A stretch of 64,000 nucleotides of DNA from Brucella tritici (GCF_902825325.1 NZ_CADEAR010000004.1:308730-372729); one strand, 5' to 3'. Positions 26,341 to 36,530 are shown, counted from the stretch's first letter. Numbers and translations: made by a program. The notes: a model not told the origin generated them from the letters alone.

Positions 26341-28047
26341 ATGACGACGATTTTCGACGCCCCGGAGGAGTTTGCCTCGACCGCTCTTGCCGGGTTTGCC
26401 AGTATCTATAACCGCTATGTTCGTCACGTGCGTGGCGGCGTTGTTCGTTCCACAAAGGTCCCTCAAGGCAAGGTCGCTGTAGTTGTCGGAGGCGGCTCGG
26501 GTCATTACCCTGCATTTGCCGGATATGTCGGGCCAGGCCTCGCGGATGCAGCCGTTGCTGGTGACGTATTTGCTTCGCCTTCCACGGCGGCAGTGGCGCG
26601 TGTCTGTCGGCAGGCGCATAAGGGCGGTGGTATTCTCTTGGGCTTTGGCAATTACGCCGGGGATGTCCTCAATTTTGGCGTTGCTGCTGAACGACTGCGT
26701 GCCGAAGGTATCGACGTCCGCATCGTGCCTGTAACCGACGATGTGGCCAGCGCTCCGGCGGATATGCACGAGAAGCGGCGAGGCATTGCTGGTGATCTGG
26801 TCGTGTTCAAGATTGCTGGTGCTGCTGCTGAGGCCGGTCTGTCACTGGACGAAGTCGAACGGCTGTCACGTCATGCGAATGCCAACACCGTGTCTTTTGG
26901 CGTTGCCTTCAAAGGCTGCACCTTGCCTGGCGCTCCACACCCGCTCTTTACCGTACCGGAAGGCCAGATGGCGCTTGGTCTCGGCATTCATGGCGAGCCG
27001 GGGATCAAGGAAGAGGCGATCTTGCCTGCCTCTGGTCTGGCAAGCCTGCTGGTGGAGAAGCTTCTGGCGGAGTGTCCCAAAGGAACGAAGAAAGTTGGTG
27101 TTATCCTGAACGGCCTTGGTGCTACCAAGTACGAAGAGCTGTTTGTCCTGTGGACAGCGATTGCGTCGTTGCTGGAAAAAGCTGGTCTTGACGTTGTAGC
27201 TCCGGAAGCTGGTGAGTTTGTTACCAGTCTCGACATGCAAGGCTGTTCGCTGACCCTTCTTTGGCTCGATGACGAACTCGAGCGCTATTGGACGGCAGCT
27301 TGCGATACTCCGGTTCTGCGTCGCGGCGAAGCGATCACAGTCGAGCCCGCATACGATGTCATTGCCAACGAGGATGCGGCGCCCGATTTTGCTCAGTCGG
27401 ATGAGGCCGGGCGTGCCGGTGCTGTTTGCATGCAGGGTATTTTGCACGCCGTCGCTGATGTGCTGGTCGAGGCCGAAGAGGAATTGGGTCGTATCGATGC
27501 CTTCGCAGGTGATGGCGATCATGGGCAAGGCATGCGACGTGGCTCTACGGCTGCAAAAGATGCAGCTGACCAGGCCGTCAAGGCCGGGGCGGGGGCCGCA
27601 AGCGTATTGGCTGTTGCAGGTGACGCCTGGGCGGACCGAGCCGGAGGAACATCGGGAGCGCTATGGGGACTTCTGCTGCGCTCATGGAGCGCGGAGCTTT
27701 CCGACAATGGCAACATTGATGATGGTGCGGTCGTTCGCGGTGGTAGGCGCGCGCTTGATTCAGTGACAACCCTTGGCCGGGCGAAGCCCGGCGACAAGAC
27801 ATTGGTGGATGCGTTTGTTCCTTTTGTGGAAACGCTTGAAAGCGAATTTGCTTCTGGCAAGACGCTGGCCGATGCTTGGAATAAAGCGGCGGAGACTGCA
27901 AAGGTCGCAGCCGACGCGACGGCGCCGCTTGCTCCGAAACTCGGTCGGGCGAGACCGTTGGCGGAAAAGAGCATTGGTCATCCCGATGCGGGGGCCATTT
28001 CGCTGGCGCTGGTCGCGGAAACCATCGGCAAGAAGCTTAAGAACTGA
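26341..28047 (+). CDS. single-chain dihydroxyacetone/tetrulose kinase (DhaK-DhaL fusion)
   Basis: A 568-residue ATP-dependent kinase of the DAK family. The DhaK domain (about residues 1-330) has GGGSGHYPAFAGYVG and the substrate-binding histidine H217 in GIHGEPG, which forms a hemiaminal with ketone substrates. The DhaL domain (about 365-568) has the metal-nucleotide motif GDGDHG at 390-395. This fused ATP-using form is the type found in dihydroxyacetone kinases and L-erythrulose kinase LerK. AAGGA precedes the ATG. As the last gene of the operon it should phosphorylate a short ketose, either a product of PdxA2 or of the isomerase. Confidence 0.88.
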   Translation: MTTIFDAPEEFASTALAGFASIYNRYVRHVRGGVVRSTKVPQGKVAVVVGGGSGHYPAFAGYVGPGLADAAVAGDVFASPSTAAVARVCRQAHKGGGILLGFGNYAGDVLNFGVAAERLRAEGIDVRIVPVTDDVASAPADMHEKRRGIAGDLVVFKIAGAAAEAGLSLDEVERLSRHANANTVSFGVAFKGCTLPGAPHPLFTVPEGQMALGLGIHGEPGIKEEAILPASGLASLLVEKLLAECPKGTKKVGVILNGLGATKYEELFVLWTAIASLLEKAGLDVVAPEAGEFVTSLDMQGCSLTLLWLDDELERYWTAACDTPVLRRGEAITVEPAYDVIANEDAAPDFAQSDEAGRAGAVCMQGILHAVADVLVEAEEELGRIDAFAGDGDHGQGMRRGSTAAKDAADQAVKAGAGAASVLAVAGDAWADRAGGTSGALWGLLLRSWSAELSDNGNIDDGAVVRGGRRALDSVTTLGRAKPGDKTLVDAFVPFVETLESEFASGKTLADAWNKAAETAKVAADATAPLAPKLGRARPLAEKSIGHPDAGAISLALVAETIGKKLKN

Positions 28048-28054
28048 TAGTCGA

Positions 28055-28085
28055 TCAGGGAAACTGGCTTGAAGCCAGTCCCTGA
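28055..28085. terminator. strong hairpin after the kinase operon
   Basis: TCAGGG (28055-28060) pairs with CCCTGA (28080-28085), and ACTGGCT (28063-28069) pairs with AGCCAGT (28073-28079), around a three-base loop with a two-base bulge. It lies between two convergent genes and can serve both, though no long T run follows on the plus strand. Confidence 0.6.
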
Positions 28086-28114
28086 CCGGCAAAAGGTAAT
28101 TATTTCATTAGCAA

Positions 28115-28411
28115 TTAGGCCGGGAGGATTTGATAGAAATTATCAAGTTTTCCTGGCTTCGAGTGAGCTACCAGCATGACCAGTTTTTCCTGGTCGAAAA
28201 CGCGAAACCAATCTTCCCATTCCACGACTTCAAGTCCGCCTGCATCCAAGGGCCGTTCGACATCGGCAACGAATTCCGGCTCGAAAACAATTCGCAATAC
28301 CGGCGCTGCATCGGGATCTATGGATGTGCTGACAAATGCAGGGTTTCCGTTGCGAGCAGCCACCCAGTCCCGAATGGCTTCATGCGTATCAAGGGTGATA
28401 GTTTCACTCAT
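28115..28411 (-). CDS. hypothetical small protein (98 residues)
   Basis: A 98-residue acidic soluble protein with no signal peptide or cysteine. It starts MSETITLDTHEAIRDW; a longer frame from 28438 is possible, but GGAGGAA lies eight bases before the ATG at 28411. The acidic segment GGLEVVEWEDWFRVFD and the C-terminal KLDNFYQILPA give it a compact alpha/beta look. I recognise no family. It is transcribed alone, toward the kinase operon, with a hairpin between them. Confidence 0.6.
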   Translation of the reverse strand: MSETITLDTHEAIRDWVAARNGNPAFVSTSIDPDAAPVLRIVFEPEFVADVERPLDAGGLEVVEWEDWFRVFDQEKLVMLVAHSKPGKLDNFYQILPA

Positions 28412-28667
28412 CGGGGGTATTCCTCCGGTTGCTGTCATTTAAGGACATCTTTGGCTCGGTTGGCAGGTGAGCCAAATGGAAGCTTTTGTTATTTGCCATA
28501 GTAATCAAATAGGCCCGTCGGGGTTTCTGAAAAGGCGCTGCTCCATTCACTTTCTTCGTGAATCTGCAATTGGGGTAAAATCTTTCAATACATCCTGTTG
28601 ACGACGGCTTTGCGTTCATTCATGTCGTAAACCGACTATCTGCTGTTACAGCCTGGAAATCCCCAAA

Positions 28668-29906
28668 ATGACTGAACGTCTCTCACTCGCACGCGACCGC
28701 ATCAATGTTCTTCTACTGGAAGGCATCAATCAAACAGCCGTCGATTACTTCAAAGCTTCCGGTTACACCAATGTCACGCATCTGCCGAAGGCGCTGGATA
28801 AAGCCGATCTGATTGAAGCGATTTCGTCAGCGCATATCGTCGGCATTCGTTCGCGGACGCAACTGACTGAAGAGATTTTTGCTGCGGCTAACCGTCTGAT
28901 CGCAGTCGGTTGCTTCTCGGTTGGGACTAATCAGGTTGAGCTGAAAGCTGCACGCAAGCGCGGTATTCCGGTCTTCAATGCACCATTTTCGAATACCCGT
29001 TCGGTAGCAGAACTGGTGATTGGCGAAATCATCATGCTGATGCGCCGGATTTTCCCACGCTCCGTCTCCGCACATGCAGGCGGTTGGGACAAGACGGCAA
29101 CCGGCAGCCGTGAAGTGCGTGGCAAGACGCTTGGTATCATCGGTTATGGCAATATCGGTTCGCAAGTCGGTAATCTGGCTGAAAGCCTTGGCATGACCGT
29201 GCGTTATTTCGACACTTCCGACAAGCTGCAATATGGCAATGTCAAACCAGCTGCGAGCCTCGACGAACTGCTGAAGATTTCAGACGTTGTCAGCCTGCAC
29301 GTGCCGTCGAATAAATCGACTTCGAAGCTGATTACCGAAGCGAAACTGCGCAAGATGAAAAAGGGAGCCTTTCTCATCAACAATGCGCGCGGTACGGTTG
29401 TTGATCTGGAAGCTCTGGCAAAGGTTCTGCAGGAAGGTCACCTCGCAGGTGCTGCTATCGACGTGTTCCCGGTTGAACCAGCCTCGAACAACGACAGGTT
29501 CGTTTCTCCGATTCAGGGTCTGGAGAACGTCATTCTCACGCCTCACATCGGCGGATCGACGGAAGAAGCGCAGGAACGTATCGGTTTGGAAGTCACCCGA
29601 AAACTGGTCGAATATTCCGATGTCGGCTCCACGCTGGGCGCTGTCAACTTCCCGCAAGTCCAGCTGCCGCCACGTCCGACGGGAACACGTTTCATGCATG
29701 TGCATGAAAATCGCCCCGGCATTCTCAACAGCCTCGTCAATGTTTTCTCGACGCATAACATCAACATCGCCAGCCAGTTTCTGCAGACCGATGGCGAAGT
29801 GGGTTATCTTGTGATGGAAGCGGATGGCGTCGGTGAGGCCAGCGAAACGGTATTGCAGGCCATTCGCGAAATTCCCGGCACTATCCGCGCTCGTCTACTT
29901 TATTGA
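28668..29906 (+). CDS. serA: D-3-phosphoglycerate dehydrogenase
   Basis: A 412-residue NAD-dependent enzyme that starts serine biosynthesis from 3-phosphoglycerate. The Rossmann motif GYGNIGSQVGN is near residue 160, the catalytic arginine is in NNARGTVVD and the histidine-glutamate pair in LTPHIGGSTEEAQER. A C-terminal ACT domain (from MHVHENRPGILN) should bind serine for feedback control. Length equals the E. coli type with ACT but without the extra intervening domain. It is transcribed alone. The 256-bp gap upstream contains no other gene I can support. Confidence 0.95.
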   Translation: MTERLSLARDRINVLLLEGINQTAVDYFKASGYTNVTHLPKALDKADLIEAISSAHIVGIRSRTQLTEEIFAAANRLIAVGCFSVGTNQVELKAARKRGIPVFNAPFSNTRSVAELVIGEIIMLMRRIFPRSVSAHAGGWDKTATGSREVRGKTLGIIGYGNIGSQVGNLAESLGMTVRYFDTSDKLQYGNVKPAASLDELLKISDVVSLHVPSNKSTSKLITEAKLRKMKKGAFLINNARGTVVDLEALAKVLQEGHLAGAAIDVFPVEPASNNDRFVSPIQGLENVILTPHIGGSTEEAQERIGLEVTRKLVEYSDVGSTLGAVNFPQVQLPPRPTGTRFMHVHENRPGILNSLVNVFSTHNINIASQFLQTDGEVGYLVMEADGVGEASETVLQAIREIPGTIRARLLY

Positions 29907-29913
29907 GTGCATT

Positions 29914-29943
29914 TCGCAGCGCCAACTATCTCGGGCGCTGCGA
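29914..29943. terminator. hairpin between convergent serA and deformylase-like genes
   Basis: TCGCAGCGCC (29914-29923) and GGCGCTGCGA (29934-29943) form a perfect 10-bp stem with a 10-base loop, just after serA and overlapping the last codons of the minus-strand gene. T-rich bases flank it on both sides weakly. Confidence 0.6.
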
Positions 29944-30426
29944 TTTCTCATAGCGCTTGATGAGGCGGTCCCGGCGTAATCGCGAAAGACGCTGAATCCA
30001 GAAAATACCGTCAAGCTGGTCGATTTCGTGCTGATGGCAAACGGCGAGCAGGCCTTCCGATTCCTCGGCTTGCTCGTCACCATTAAGGTCCTGATAGCGA
30101 ATTGTGATGCGGGCGTGGCGCTCGACCTCATCGACAACACCTGGCATCGAGACGCTGCCTTCCTGACGATGGATTTTTTCTTCTGAAGCCCAGACGATTT
30201 CCGGATTTACATAGAATTTGGGGACTGGTTCGGTTGGCAGTTCTAAAACCACCAAACGTGTTGATATGCCGATATGCGCCGCGGTGATGCCGATGCCCGG
30301 TGCTGCGCGCATTGTATCGAGAAGATCAGTGGCTAGTTCCTGCAAAGCGCCGTCGAACAGGGTGACTGGCTCGGCTGCAACGCGAAGCCGTTTATCCGGA
30401 TAGTTTACAATCGGGCGAACAGTCAT
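29926..30426 (-). CDS. peptide deformylase homologue with altered active site
   Basis: A 166-residue member of the peptide deformylase family, whose active members remove the formyl group from nascent proteins using a metal held by one cysteine and two histidines. All three motifs are recognisable but changed. Motif 1 reads GIGITAAH (residues 44-51), with histidine in place of the usual glutamine. Motif 2 reads EGSVS (89-93), with serine for the metal-binding cysteine. Motif 3 reads HQHEIDQ (131-137), keeping H133 and E134 but with glutamine for the second histidine. Two of three ligands are lost, so normal deformylase activity is doubtful. The codons were read directly, with no frameshift. 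The start is supported by the next upstream gap of 96 bp. Confidence 0.85.
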   Translation of the reverse strand: MTVRPIVNYPDKRLRVAAEPVTLFDGALQELATDLLDTMRAAPGIGITAAHIGISTRLVVLELPTEPVPKFYVNPEIVWASEEKIHRQEGSVSMPGVVDEVERHARITIRYQDLNGDEQAEESEGLLAVCHQHEIDQLDGIFWIQRLSRLRRDRLIKRYEKSQRPR

Positions 30427-30522
30427 CAGGCCTCACATTTTGCGTGCAGATATACCTCGTATCCGCACGCGATCTTTTGGCCGATTTTCACCACGACTTG
30501 CAAACATTATCGCAAGTGGCCT

Positions 30523-31650
30523 TCACATTCCTCGCGCAATTACAAGACGCTGCACGTCGCTGGTGCCTTCGTAAATCTGGCAGACCCGAACATCGCGATA
30601 AATACGCTCAACTGGATAATCAGCCAGATAACCGTAACCGCCATGAATCTGGATCGCGGCAGAGCAGACCTGTTCAGCCATTTCAGAGGCAACAAGTTTG
30701 GCCATTGATGCTTCAGTCAGGCACGGTTTGCCCGCTTCGCGCAGCGCAGCTGCATGGAGAACCATCTGACGGGCTGTCTCAATCTTCGTTGCCATGTCGG
30801 CAAGCCTGAAAGCGACGGCCTGATGCTCGATAATCGGCTTGCCGAATGTGATGCGTTCTTTGGCGTAAGCACATGCTGCTTCGAATGCTGCGCGGGCCAT
30901 GCCGACAGATTGCGCAGCAATACCGATGCGCCCGCCCTCCAGATTGGCAAGCGCGATTTTGTAGCCTTGGCCCTCATCGCCCAGTCGATTTTCTACCGGA
31001 ATGCGCATATCGGTGAAAGCGAGCGCACAGGTATCCGATGAATGCTGGCCGAGCTTGTGTTCCACGGAAACAACCTCGTAGCCCGGAGTATCGGTCGGCA
31101 CAATGAACGCCGAAATGCCTTTTTTGCCTGCCGATGGATCCGTAACGGCGAACACTATCACCACGCTGCCATTCTTGCCCGACGTGATGAACTGCTTGGA
31201 ACCGTCGATCACGTAATGATCGCCGTCGCGGCGTGCGCGGGTTTTGAGCGCAGACGCATCCGAACCGGCCTGTGGTTCGGTCAATGCGAACCCGCCGATC
31301 CATTCACCGGAAGCCATCTTGGGCAGGAAACGCTGTTTCTGCTCTTCGGTACCGAAACGCAGGATCGGAACGCAACCGACGGATGAATGGACGGAAACAA
31401 TGGTCGAACAGGCGCCATCGCCAGCGGCGATCTCTTCCAATGCCAGCGCGTAGGCAACCGTGCCGAGATCGGACCCACCCCATTCTTCCGGCACCAGCAT
31501 TCCAAGAAAGCCAAGCTCACCCATTTCAGAAAGTTCTGCGCGCGGGAAAGCATGTTCCCTGTCGCGTCCGGCAGCACCCGGCGCGAGCCGTTCCTGTGCA
31601 AACTGCCGGGCGGCGTCGCGAATCTGCTCCTGCGTATCGTTCAAGAGCAT
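30523..31650 (-). CDS. acyl-CoA dehydrogenase
   Basis: A 375-residue FAD enzyme of short- or branched-chain acyl-CoA oxidation. Segments [24 protein letters not shown] and [20 protein letters not shown] are typical. The catalytic glutamate is in [10 protein letters not shown] near the C-terminus, the position used by short-chain and butyryl-CoA enzymes. Its start overlaps the thiolase stop by one base, so it is the last gene of the minus-strand operon beginning at 35365. The chain length it prefers cannot be seen. Confidence 0.92.
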   Translation of the reverse strand: MLLNDTQEQIRDAARQFAQERLAPGAAGRDREHAFPRAELSEMGELGFLGMLVPEEWGGSDLGTVAYALALEEIAAGDGACSTIVSVHSSVGCVPILRFGTEEQKQRFLPKMASGEWIGGFALTEPQAGSDASALKTRARRDGDHYVIDGSKQFITSGKNGSVVIVFAVTDPSAGKKGISAFIVPTDTPGYEVVSVEHKLGQHSSDTCALAFTDMRIPVENRLGDEGQGYKIALANLEGGRIGIAAQSVGMARAAFEAACAYAKERITFGKPIIEHQAVAFRLADMATKIETARQMVLHAAALREAGKPCLTEASMAKLVASEMAEQVCSAAIQIHGGYGYLADYPVERIYRDVRVCQIYEGTSDVQRLVIARGM

Positions 31651-32840
31651 CAGACGATCCTTTCAATGCCGACGGCAGTCGCTTCGCCACCGCCCAGACA
31701 GATGCCCGCCATGCCACGCTTCAGGCCATGGGTTTCGAGGGCTGAAAGCAGGGTGACAAGAATACGCGCACCGGACGCGCCGATGGGATGGCCAAGGGCG
31801 CAGGCGCCGCCATGAATATTGACCTTGTCATGCGGCAGATCGAGATCACGCATCGCCGCCATGGTTACGACCGCAAAAGCCTCATTGATCTCAAAGAGAT
31901 CTACGTCTTTCAGGTTCCAACCGATTTTCGCCGAAAGCTTGTTTATGGCGCCGATGGGGGCGGTCGGGTAGAGATTCGGCTTGTCGGCATGGGTCGCATG
32001 GCCGACCAGAACCGCACGCGGGGTGAGGCCGCGCTTTTCCGCTTCGGAAGCGCGCATGAGAACGAGGGCCGCCGCACCGTCCGAGATTGAGGAGGAGTTT
32101 GCGGCCGTCACGGTGCCGCCGTCACGAAATGCCGGTCGAAGGGTTGGAATCTTGTCAAGATTTGCCTTGCCGGGTTGTTCATCGATGGAGATTTCGATCT
32201 CGCTGCGCCCAGCTTTCATGGTAACGGGCGTAATTTCGGCTGCGAAAAGACCATTCTTGATGGCATTCTGGGCGCGTGTCAGCGAGGCAATGGCGAACTC
32301 ATCCTGAGCTTCCCGCGTGAACTGATAGGCTTCCGCGCAGTCTTCGGCAAAGGTGCCCATGAGGCGGCCTTTGTCGTAGGCGTCTTCGAGACCATCGATA
32401 AACATATGATCGATAATCTGTCCGTGCCCCATACGATAGCCGCCACGTGCCTTGGGCAGCAGATAGGGGGAGTTTGTCATGCTCTCCATGCCGCCGGAAA
32501 CGATCACGTCGGCAGAACCCGCCAGCAGCAGATCATGTGCAAGCATGGTTGCCTTCATGCCCGAGCCGCACATCTTGTTGACGGTGGTTGCGCCGGTGGA
32601 AACAGGTATTCCTGCCTTGATCGAAGCCTGACGCGCCGGAGCCTGCCCCTGACCAGCAGGCAGGACGCAGCCCATATAGACATCCTCTACCGCTTCCGGC
32701 GCAAGGCCAGCGCCTGCAAGTGCGCCGCGAATGGCGGCAGCACCGAGATCTGTGGCCTGAGCATTGGCGAAATCGCCTTGAAAGCCGCCCATAGGAGTAC
32801 GGGAAGCACCGACAATGACAATAGAATCGCTGTTGGACAT
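31650..32840 (-). CDS. acetyl-CoA acetyltransferase (thiolase)
   Basis: A 396-residue degradative or biosynthetic thiolase. The acyl-accepting cysteine is in NKMCGSGM, the NEAF motif is in [10 protein letters not shown], and the second catalytic cysteine and histidine are in the [11 protein letters not shown] and CLGGGEATA segments. The ATG at 32840 is followed by the usual [14 protein letters not shown] start. A longer frame upstream runs into the intergenic space and is not used. In the operon it should cleave the 3-ketoacyl-CoA produced by the SDR. Confidence 0.93.
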   Translation of the reverse strand: MSNSDSIVIVGASRTPMGGFQGDFANAQATDLGAAAIRGALAGAGLAPEAVEDVYMGCVLPAGQGQAPARQASIKAGIPVSTGATTVNKMCGSGMKATMLAHDLLLAGSADVIVSGGMESMTNSPYLLPKARGGYRMGHGQIIDHMFIDGLEDAYDKGRLMGTFAEDCAEAYQFTREAQDEFAIASLTRAQNAIKNGLFAAEITPVTMKAGRSEIEISIDEQPGKANLDKIPTLRPAFRDGGTVTAANSSSISDGAAALVLMRASEAEKRGLTPRAVLVGHATHADKPNLYPTAPIGAINKLSAKIGWNLKDVDLFEINEAFAVVTMAAMRDLDLPHDKVNIHGGACALGHPIGASGARILVTLLSALETHGLKRGMAGICLGGGEATAVGIERIV

Positions 32841-32913
32841 GATTGTTCCTCGTTGGTTCTTTCTGTACGCAGTTCCGGACGGAAAACCGGTTTCCACTTT
32901 TCCTGGAATTGCG

Positions 32914-33681
32914 TTATTTCGCTGCCATGCGAAGTGCGCCATCCAAACGGATGACTTCACCGTTGAGCATCTGGTTTTCCACGATGTGGCGGGCAAGAGC
33001 CGCATATTCGTCCGGTCGACCGAGGCGAGGCGGGAATGGCACGGAAGCGCCGAGGGCATCCTGCACTTCCTGCGGCATGCCCGCCATCATAGGTGTGGCG
33101 AAAATTCCGGGCGCGATGGTCATGACGCGGATGCCGTGACGCGCAAGTTCGCGGGCCACTGGTAATGTCATGGCAGCAACGCCGCCCTTGGAAGCTGAAT
33201 AGGCGGCTTGGCCGATCTGGCCGTCGAAGGCTGCAACGGACGCCGTATTGATGATGACGCCTCGTTCTCCACCCTCGCTGGGCTCGTTCTTTGCCATGGC
33301 TTCGGCAGCGAGGCGCAGCATATTGAATGTGCCAATGAGATTGATCGAAATTGCGCGCGTGAAGCTTTCCAGCCTATGCGCGCCATCACGTCCAAGAACC
33401 TTTTCACCCGGTGCCACACCGGCACAGTTGACGAGTGCGTCGACGCGCCCGAAAGCCTCCAGTGCAGCGGCGATGGAAGCACTGCCGTCCGCATCGCTGG
33501 TGACGTCGGTGCGATGAAATTTTGCCATCGCGCCAAGTGCCTTGGCCTGTGCTTCACCGGCTTCAGCATTCACATCGAGAAGCATGACTTTCCCACCGGC
33601 ATCAACGGCCATTTTAGCAACCGCAGCACCGAGGCCAGAGCTTGCACCGGTAATAAGGAATACCCGATCTTTAATCTGCAT
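32914..33681 (-). CDS. SDR-family 3-hydroxyacyl-CoA dehydrogenase (HSD17B10-like)
   Basis: A 255-residue short-chain dehydrogenase. The cofactor motif TGASSGLG is at about 11-18, the NAG-type segment is NCAGV, and the catalytic residues are S in INTASVAAF, with YSASKGG carrying Y and K. The tail [10 protein letters not shown] resembles human HSD17B10-type enzymes, which oxidise 3-hydroxyacyl-CoA. The ATG at 33681 begins the Rossmann fold directly; an earlier in-frame start adds 26 unlike residues. It lies between acyl-CoA synthetase and thiolase, which fits this beta-oxidation role. Confidence 0.88.
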   Translation of the reverse strand: MQIKDRVFLITGASSGLGAAVAKMAVDAGGKVMLLDVNAEAGEAQAKALGAMAKFHRTDVTSDADGSASIAAALEAFGRVDALVNCAGVAPGEKVLGRDGAHRLESFTRAISINLIGTFNMLRLAAEAMAKNEPSEGGERGVIINTASVAAFDGQIGQAAYSASKGGVAAMTLPVARELARHGIRVMTIAPGIFATPMMAGMPQEVQDALGASVPFPPRLGRPDEYAALARHIVENQMLNGEVIRLDGALRMAAK

Positions 33682-33691
33682 ATGCTTGTCC

Positions 33692-35365
33692 TCAGGCCTT
33701 CGTCTGTTGCTGTTTGTCGATTTCCGCCTTGCGAAGGAGGAAACGCTGGATTTTTCCACTTGGCGTCTTGGGAAGTTCGCTCAGGAAGTCAATTTCACGC
33801 GGGTAGGAATGGGCGGAGAGCCGCTTCTTCACGTGCAGTGCCAGCTCATCCTTCAGTTCCTGCGTACCTTCGAAACCGGACGCAAGGATAACGAATGCCT
33901 TCACAATTTCCGTTCGCTGTGGGTCCGGCACGCCGACAACCGCCGCTTCGTTGACGGCTGCGTGCTCAAGAAGGGCACTTTCGACGTCGAATGGTCCGAT
34001 GCGATAACCAGATGATGTTATAACGTCGTCAGCGCGACCAATGAAGCTGATCGAACCATCCGGCTCGAACTCCACGGTGTCTCCGGTGCGATAGTAACCG
34101 CCCGCAATGGCTGGAGTTTCCTGCTTGTAATAGCCGGAAAACCAGAGAAGCGGCGATTGTGCTATATCGACAGCGAGAATACCGGGCTGGTTAAAGCCAA
34201 GTTCATTGCTCTCTTCATCCAGAACCGCGACACGATAGCCGGGCATTGCATAGCCAGCAGAACCATGCCGAACGGAATGTTCAAGGCCGTGATGATTATT
34301 CACGACCATGCCGAGTTCGGTCTGGCCGTAGTGATCGTAGATTGGTGTACCAAGATATGCGTCGAACCAGCGAATGACTTCTGGATTAAGCGGCTCTCCG
34401 GCACTGGAGACTACACGCAGGCGACCCTTGATACGTTTCGCAGCTTCCGGTCCCTCAGCCATCAGCAGACGGAAAGCAGTCGGCGAACCGGCGAGGCTGG
34501 TGACACCAAGGCGTTCGATGATGTCGTAGGTGCTTTCAGCGGTGAAACCACCTTCGTAAAGCGTAGTTGCCATGCCAAGCTGCAACGGACCTGTAACGGC
34601 GTAATATAGACCATAAGCCCAGCCTGGATCGGCAATATTCCAGAAAATGTCGTCAGAACGCAGACCGATGGCTTCGCGCATATAGGCGCCGAATGCCATC
34701 AACGCATAAAGCGGAACCGGTACGCCTTTCGGTAGACCCGCCGTGCCGGAGGTCGACATCATCATGAACAGATCGCTACTTTTGCGAAGTACAGGCGTGC
34801 AATCGACCGAAGCGGAAGCCGTTACAGCACGAAAATCGATGTCATCGGCTGGCAGGTCTTCGCCGGGCGCCAGTACCATTGCGACTTTGGGGCAGGCTTC
34901 AATTTCAGCGAGCTTGGAGCGGTTGGCTGTGTTGGTAACCACCAGTTTTGCACCGCTGGTTTTCAGGCGATGTTCGATTGCTTTCGGGCCAAAGGCGGTG
35001 AAAAGCGGCTGATAAATAGCGCCGATACGCCATGCACCGAGAATGGTTGCAATGAGTTCCGGCGTGCGCGGTAACAGGCCCGCGACTACGTCGCCAGCAC
35101 CGACACCTGCATCTTTCAGTACATTGCCAACACGAGCGGCCATATCCCGCAGGTTCTCGAAAGTGAATTCGGAAAGTTCGCCATTGGTTGCAATTGCGCG
35201 GAGGGCTACGCGATTATCGCCAGTGTGCCTGTCGCAGCATTCAACACAGGCATTGATGCCGGTTTCAGGATTGCCGTGAAGCTTTGCAATGGCATCTTCG
35301 ATGCGAAATTGCGCAACGGCATCATCATAACGCGCCAGCCGCGCTGAAGCGGACGTTTCAATCAT
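33692..35365 (-). CDS. AMP-forming acyl-CoA synthetase
   Basis: A 557-residue adenylate-forming enzyme that activates a carboxylic acid with ATP and CoA. The P-loop-like motif is [14 protein letters not shown]. The later motifs [24 protein letters not shown] and [12 protein letters not shown], with the catalytic lysine, are intact. It resembles medium-chain (ACSM-type) synthetases. GGAGGG lies eight bases before the ATG at 35365. It is the first gene of the operon and divergent from the AraC regulator. Confidence 0.9.
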   Translation of the reverse strand: MIETSASARLARYDDAVAQFRIEDAIAKLHGNPETGINACVECCDRHTGDNRVALRAIATNGELSEFTFENLRDMAARVGNVLKDAGVGAGDVVAGLLPRTPELIATILGAWRIGAIYQPLFTAFGPKAIEHRLKTSGAKLVVTNTANRSKLAEIEACPKVAMVLAPGEDLPADDIDFRAVTASASVDCTPVLRKSSDLFMMMSTSGTAGLPKGVPVPLYALMAFGAYMREAIGLRSDDIFWNIADPGWAYGLYYAVTGPLQLGMATTLYEGGFTAESTYDIIERLGVTSLAGSPTAFRLLMAEGPEAAKRIKGRLRVVSSAGEPLNPEVIRWFDAYLGTPIYDHYGQTELGMVVNNHHGLEHSVRHGSAGYAMPGYRVAVLDEESNELGFNQPGILAVDIAQSPLLWFSGYYKQETPAIAGGYYRTGDTVEFEPDGSISFIGRADDVITSSGYRIGPFDVESALLEHAAVNEAAVVGVPDPQRTEIVKAFVILASGFEGTQELKDELALHVKKRLSAHSYPREIDFLSELPKTPSGKIQRFLLRKAEIDKQQQTKA

Positions 35366-35491
35366 CCAGTATACCCTCCCTGACCGCCACCTCCTCGTGG
35401 CCAACCATTCCTGAAGGTTAACGCGTCATGCATTGCAAACAATGACATCAGATGCATTAATGTGTGATCGATTTTGCAATATGGAGAAGCC

Positions 35492-36484
35492 ATGGAACGC
35501 CATAATATTGCACCAGGCTTTGTCGAGGATGCGCTCGAAAGCGTGCGTGTCCGGGGGATAGATACGGCTCCTCTGATGGCGAAGATTGGCCTGCCTAGAG
35601 CAGTGACAGAGCCCGTCACCAATATAGAATATGGTCGTTTGTGGTGGCTGATCGCTGAAACGATTGACGACGAATTCTTCGGACTTGCGGCAAGGCCGAT
35701 GCGTCCCGGCAGCTTTAATCTGCTTTGTCATGCTGTGCTGCACGCGGGTACGCTGGAACGCGCTTTGCGACGGGCCTTGCAATTTCTCAACGTGGTGCTG
35801 GACGATCCGCAAGGCGAATTGCGTATCCGCGATGGGATGGCCCATGTCGTTCTGACCGATGCCGGGGCTCCGCGACCTGCCTTTGCCTATCGTGCTTACT
35901 GGCTGATCCTGATGGGTGTTGCCTGTTGGCTGATCGGGCGGCGTATTCCGTTGCGCACACTCGACTTTGCTTGTCCCGCTCCGGTTCACCGTCAGGATTA
36001 TCATAAGTTCTTCGGCGCGCCGGTGCTATTTGACCAACTGGTGACCAAGCTGGTTTTCTCCTCGTCTTATCTATCGCTGCCGATCATTCGCAGTGATGTG
36101 GCGCTCGAAAGTTTTCTGCGCGAAGCTCCCGCCAATATTCTGATCCGCTATCGTCACGATAATGATCTTTCCGCAAGGGTACGCGCGCAATTGAATGCCT
36201 TGCCAATCACGGACTGGCCGTCATTTGAAGAAATTGCAGGCGGACTGGGCATGTCCGCGCCAACCTTGCGGCGCAGGCTGCGCGGGGAGGGGCAGAATTT
36301 CGGGAGTATCAAGGACGAGTTACGTTTCGTGTTAGCCGAAAGGCTTTTGCAGGAAAACAAGCTAAGTGTAGCGGAGGTGGCTGCCGAACTTGGCTACAGT
36401 GAGCCGAGCGCCTTCTATCGCGCATTTCATAAATGGATGGGGCAAAGCCCAGGGCAGTTTCGGACTGTACAGCAAGAGGAATAA
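35492..36484 (+). CDS. AraC family transcriptional regulator
   Basis: A 330-residue regulator with an N-terminal arabinose-binding-like domain of the OruR/ArgR type and a C-terminal AraC DNA-binding domain holding two helix-turn-helices. The second is in AAELGYSEPSAFYRAFHKW, followed by the family tail GQSPGQFR. GGAGAAGCC precedes the ATG at 35492. It is divergent from the acyl-CoA operon, which it probably activates. Two copies of ATGCATT (35428-35434 and 35452-35458), 24 bp apart, lie in the gap and might be its sites. Confidence 0.88.
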   Translation: MERHNIAPGFVEDALESVRVRGIDTAPLMAKIGLPRAVTEPVTNIEYGRLWWLIAETIDDEFFGLAARPMRPGSFNLLCHAVLHAGTLERALRRALQFLNVVLDDPQGELRIRDGMAHVVLTDAGAPRPAFAYRAYWLILMGVACWLIGRRIPLRTLDFACPAPVHRQDYHKFFGAPVLFDQLVTKLVFSSSYLSLPIIRSDVALESFLREAPANILIRYRHDNDLSARVRAQLNALPITDWPSFEEIAGGLGMSAPTLRRRLRGEGQNFGSIKDELRFVLAERLLQENKLSVAEVAAELGYSEPSAFYRAFHKWMGQSPGQFRTVQQEE

Positions 36485-36512
36485 AAGATGCCGGGCCTAA
36501 GCCCGGCATCTT
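36485..36512. terminator. bidirectional rho-independent terminator
   Basis: AAGATGCCGGGC (36485-36496) and GCCCGGCATCTT (36501-36512) form a perfect 12-bp stem with a CTAA loop, directly after the araC-type gene stop. Read on the minus strand it is followed by TTTTATT, so it is a good terminator for the MFS gene as well. Confidence 0.88.
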
Positions 36513-36530
36513 GTCGCTTGGGAGGCGATG

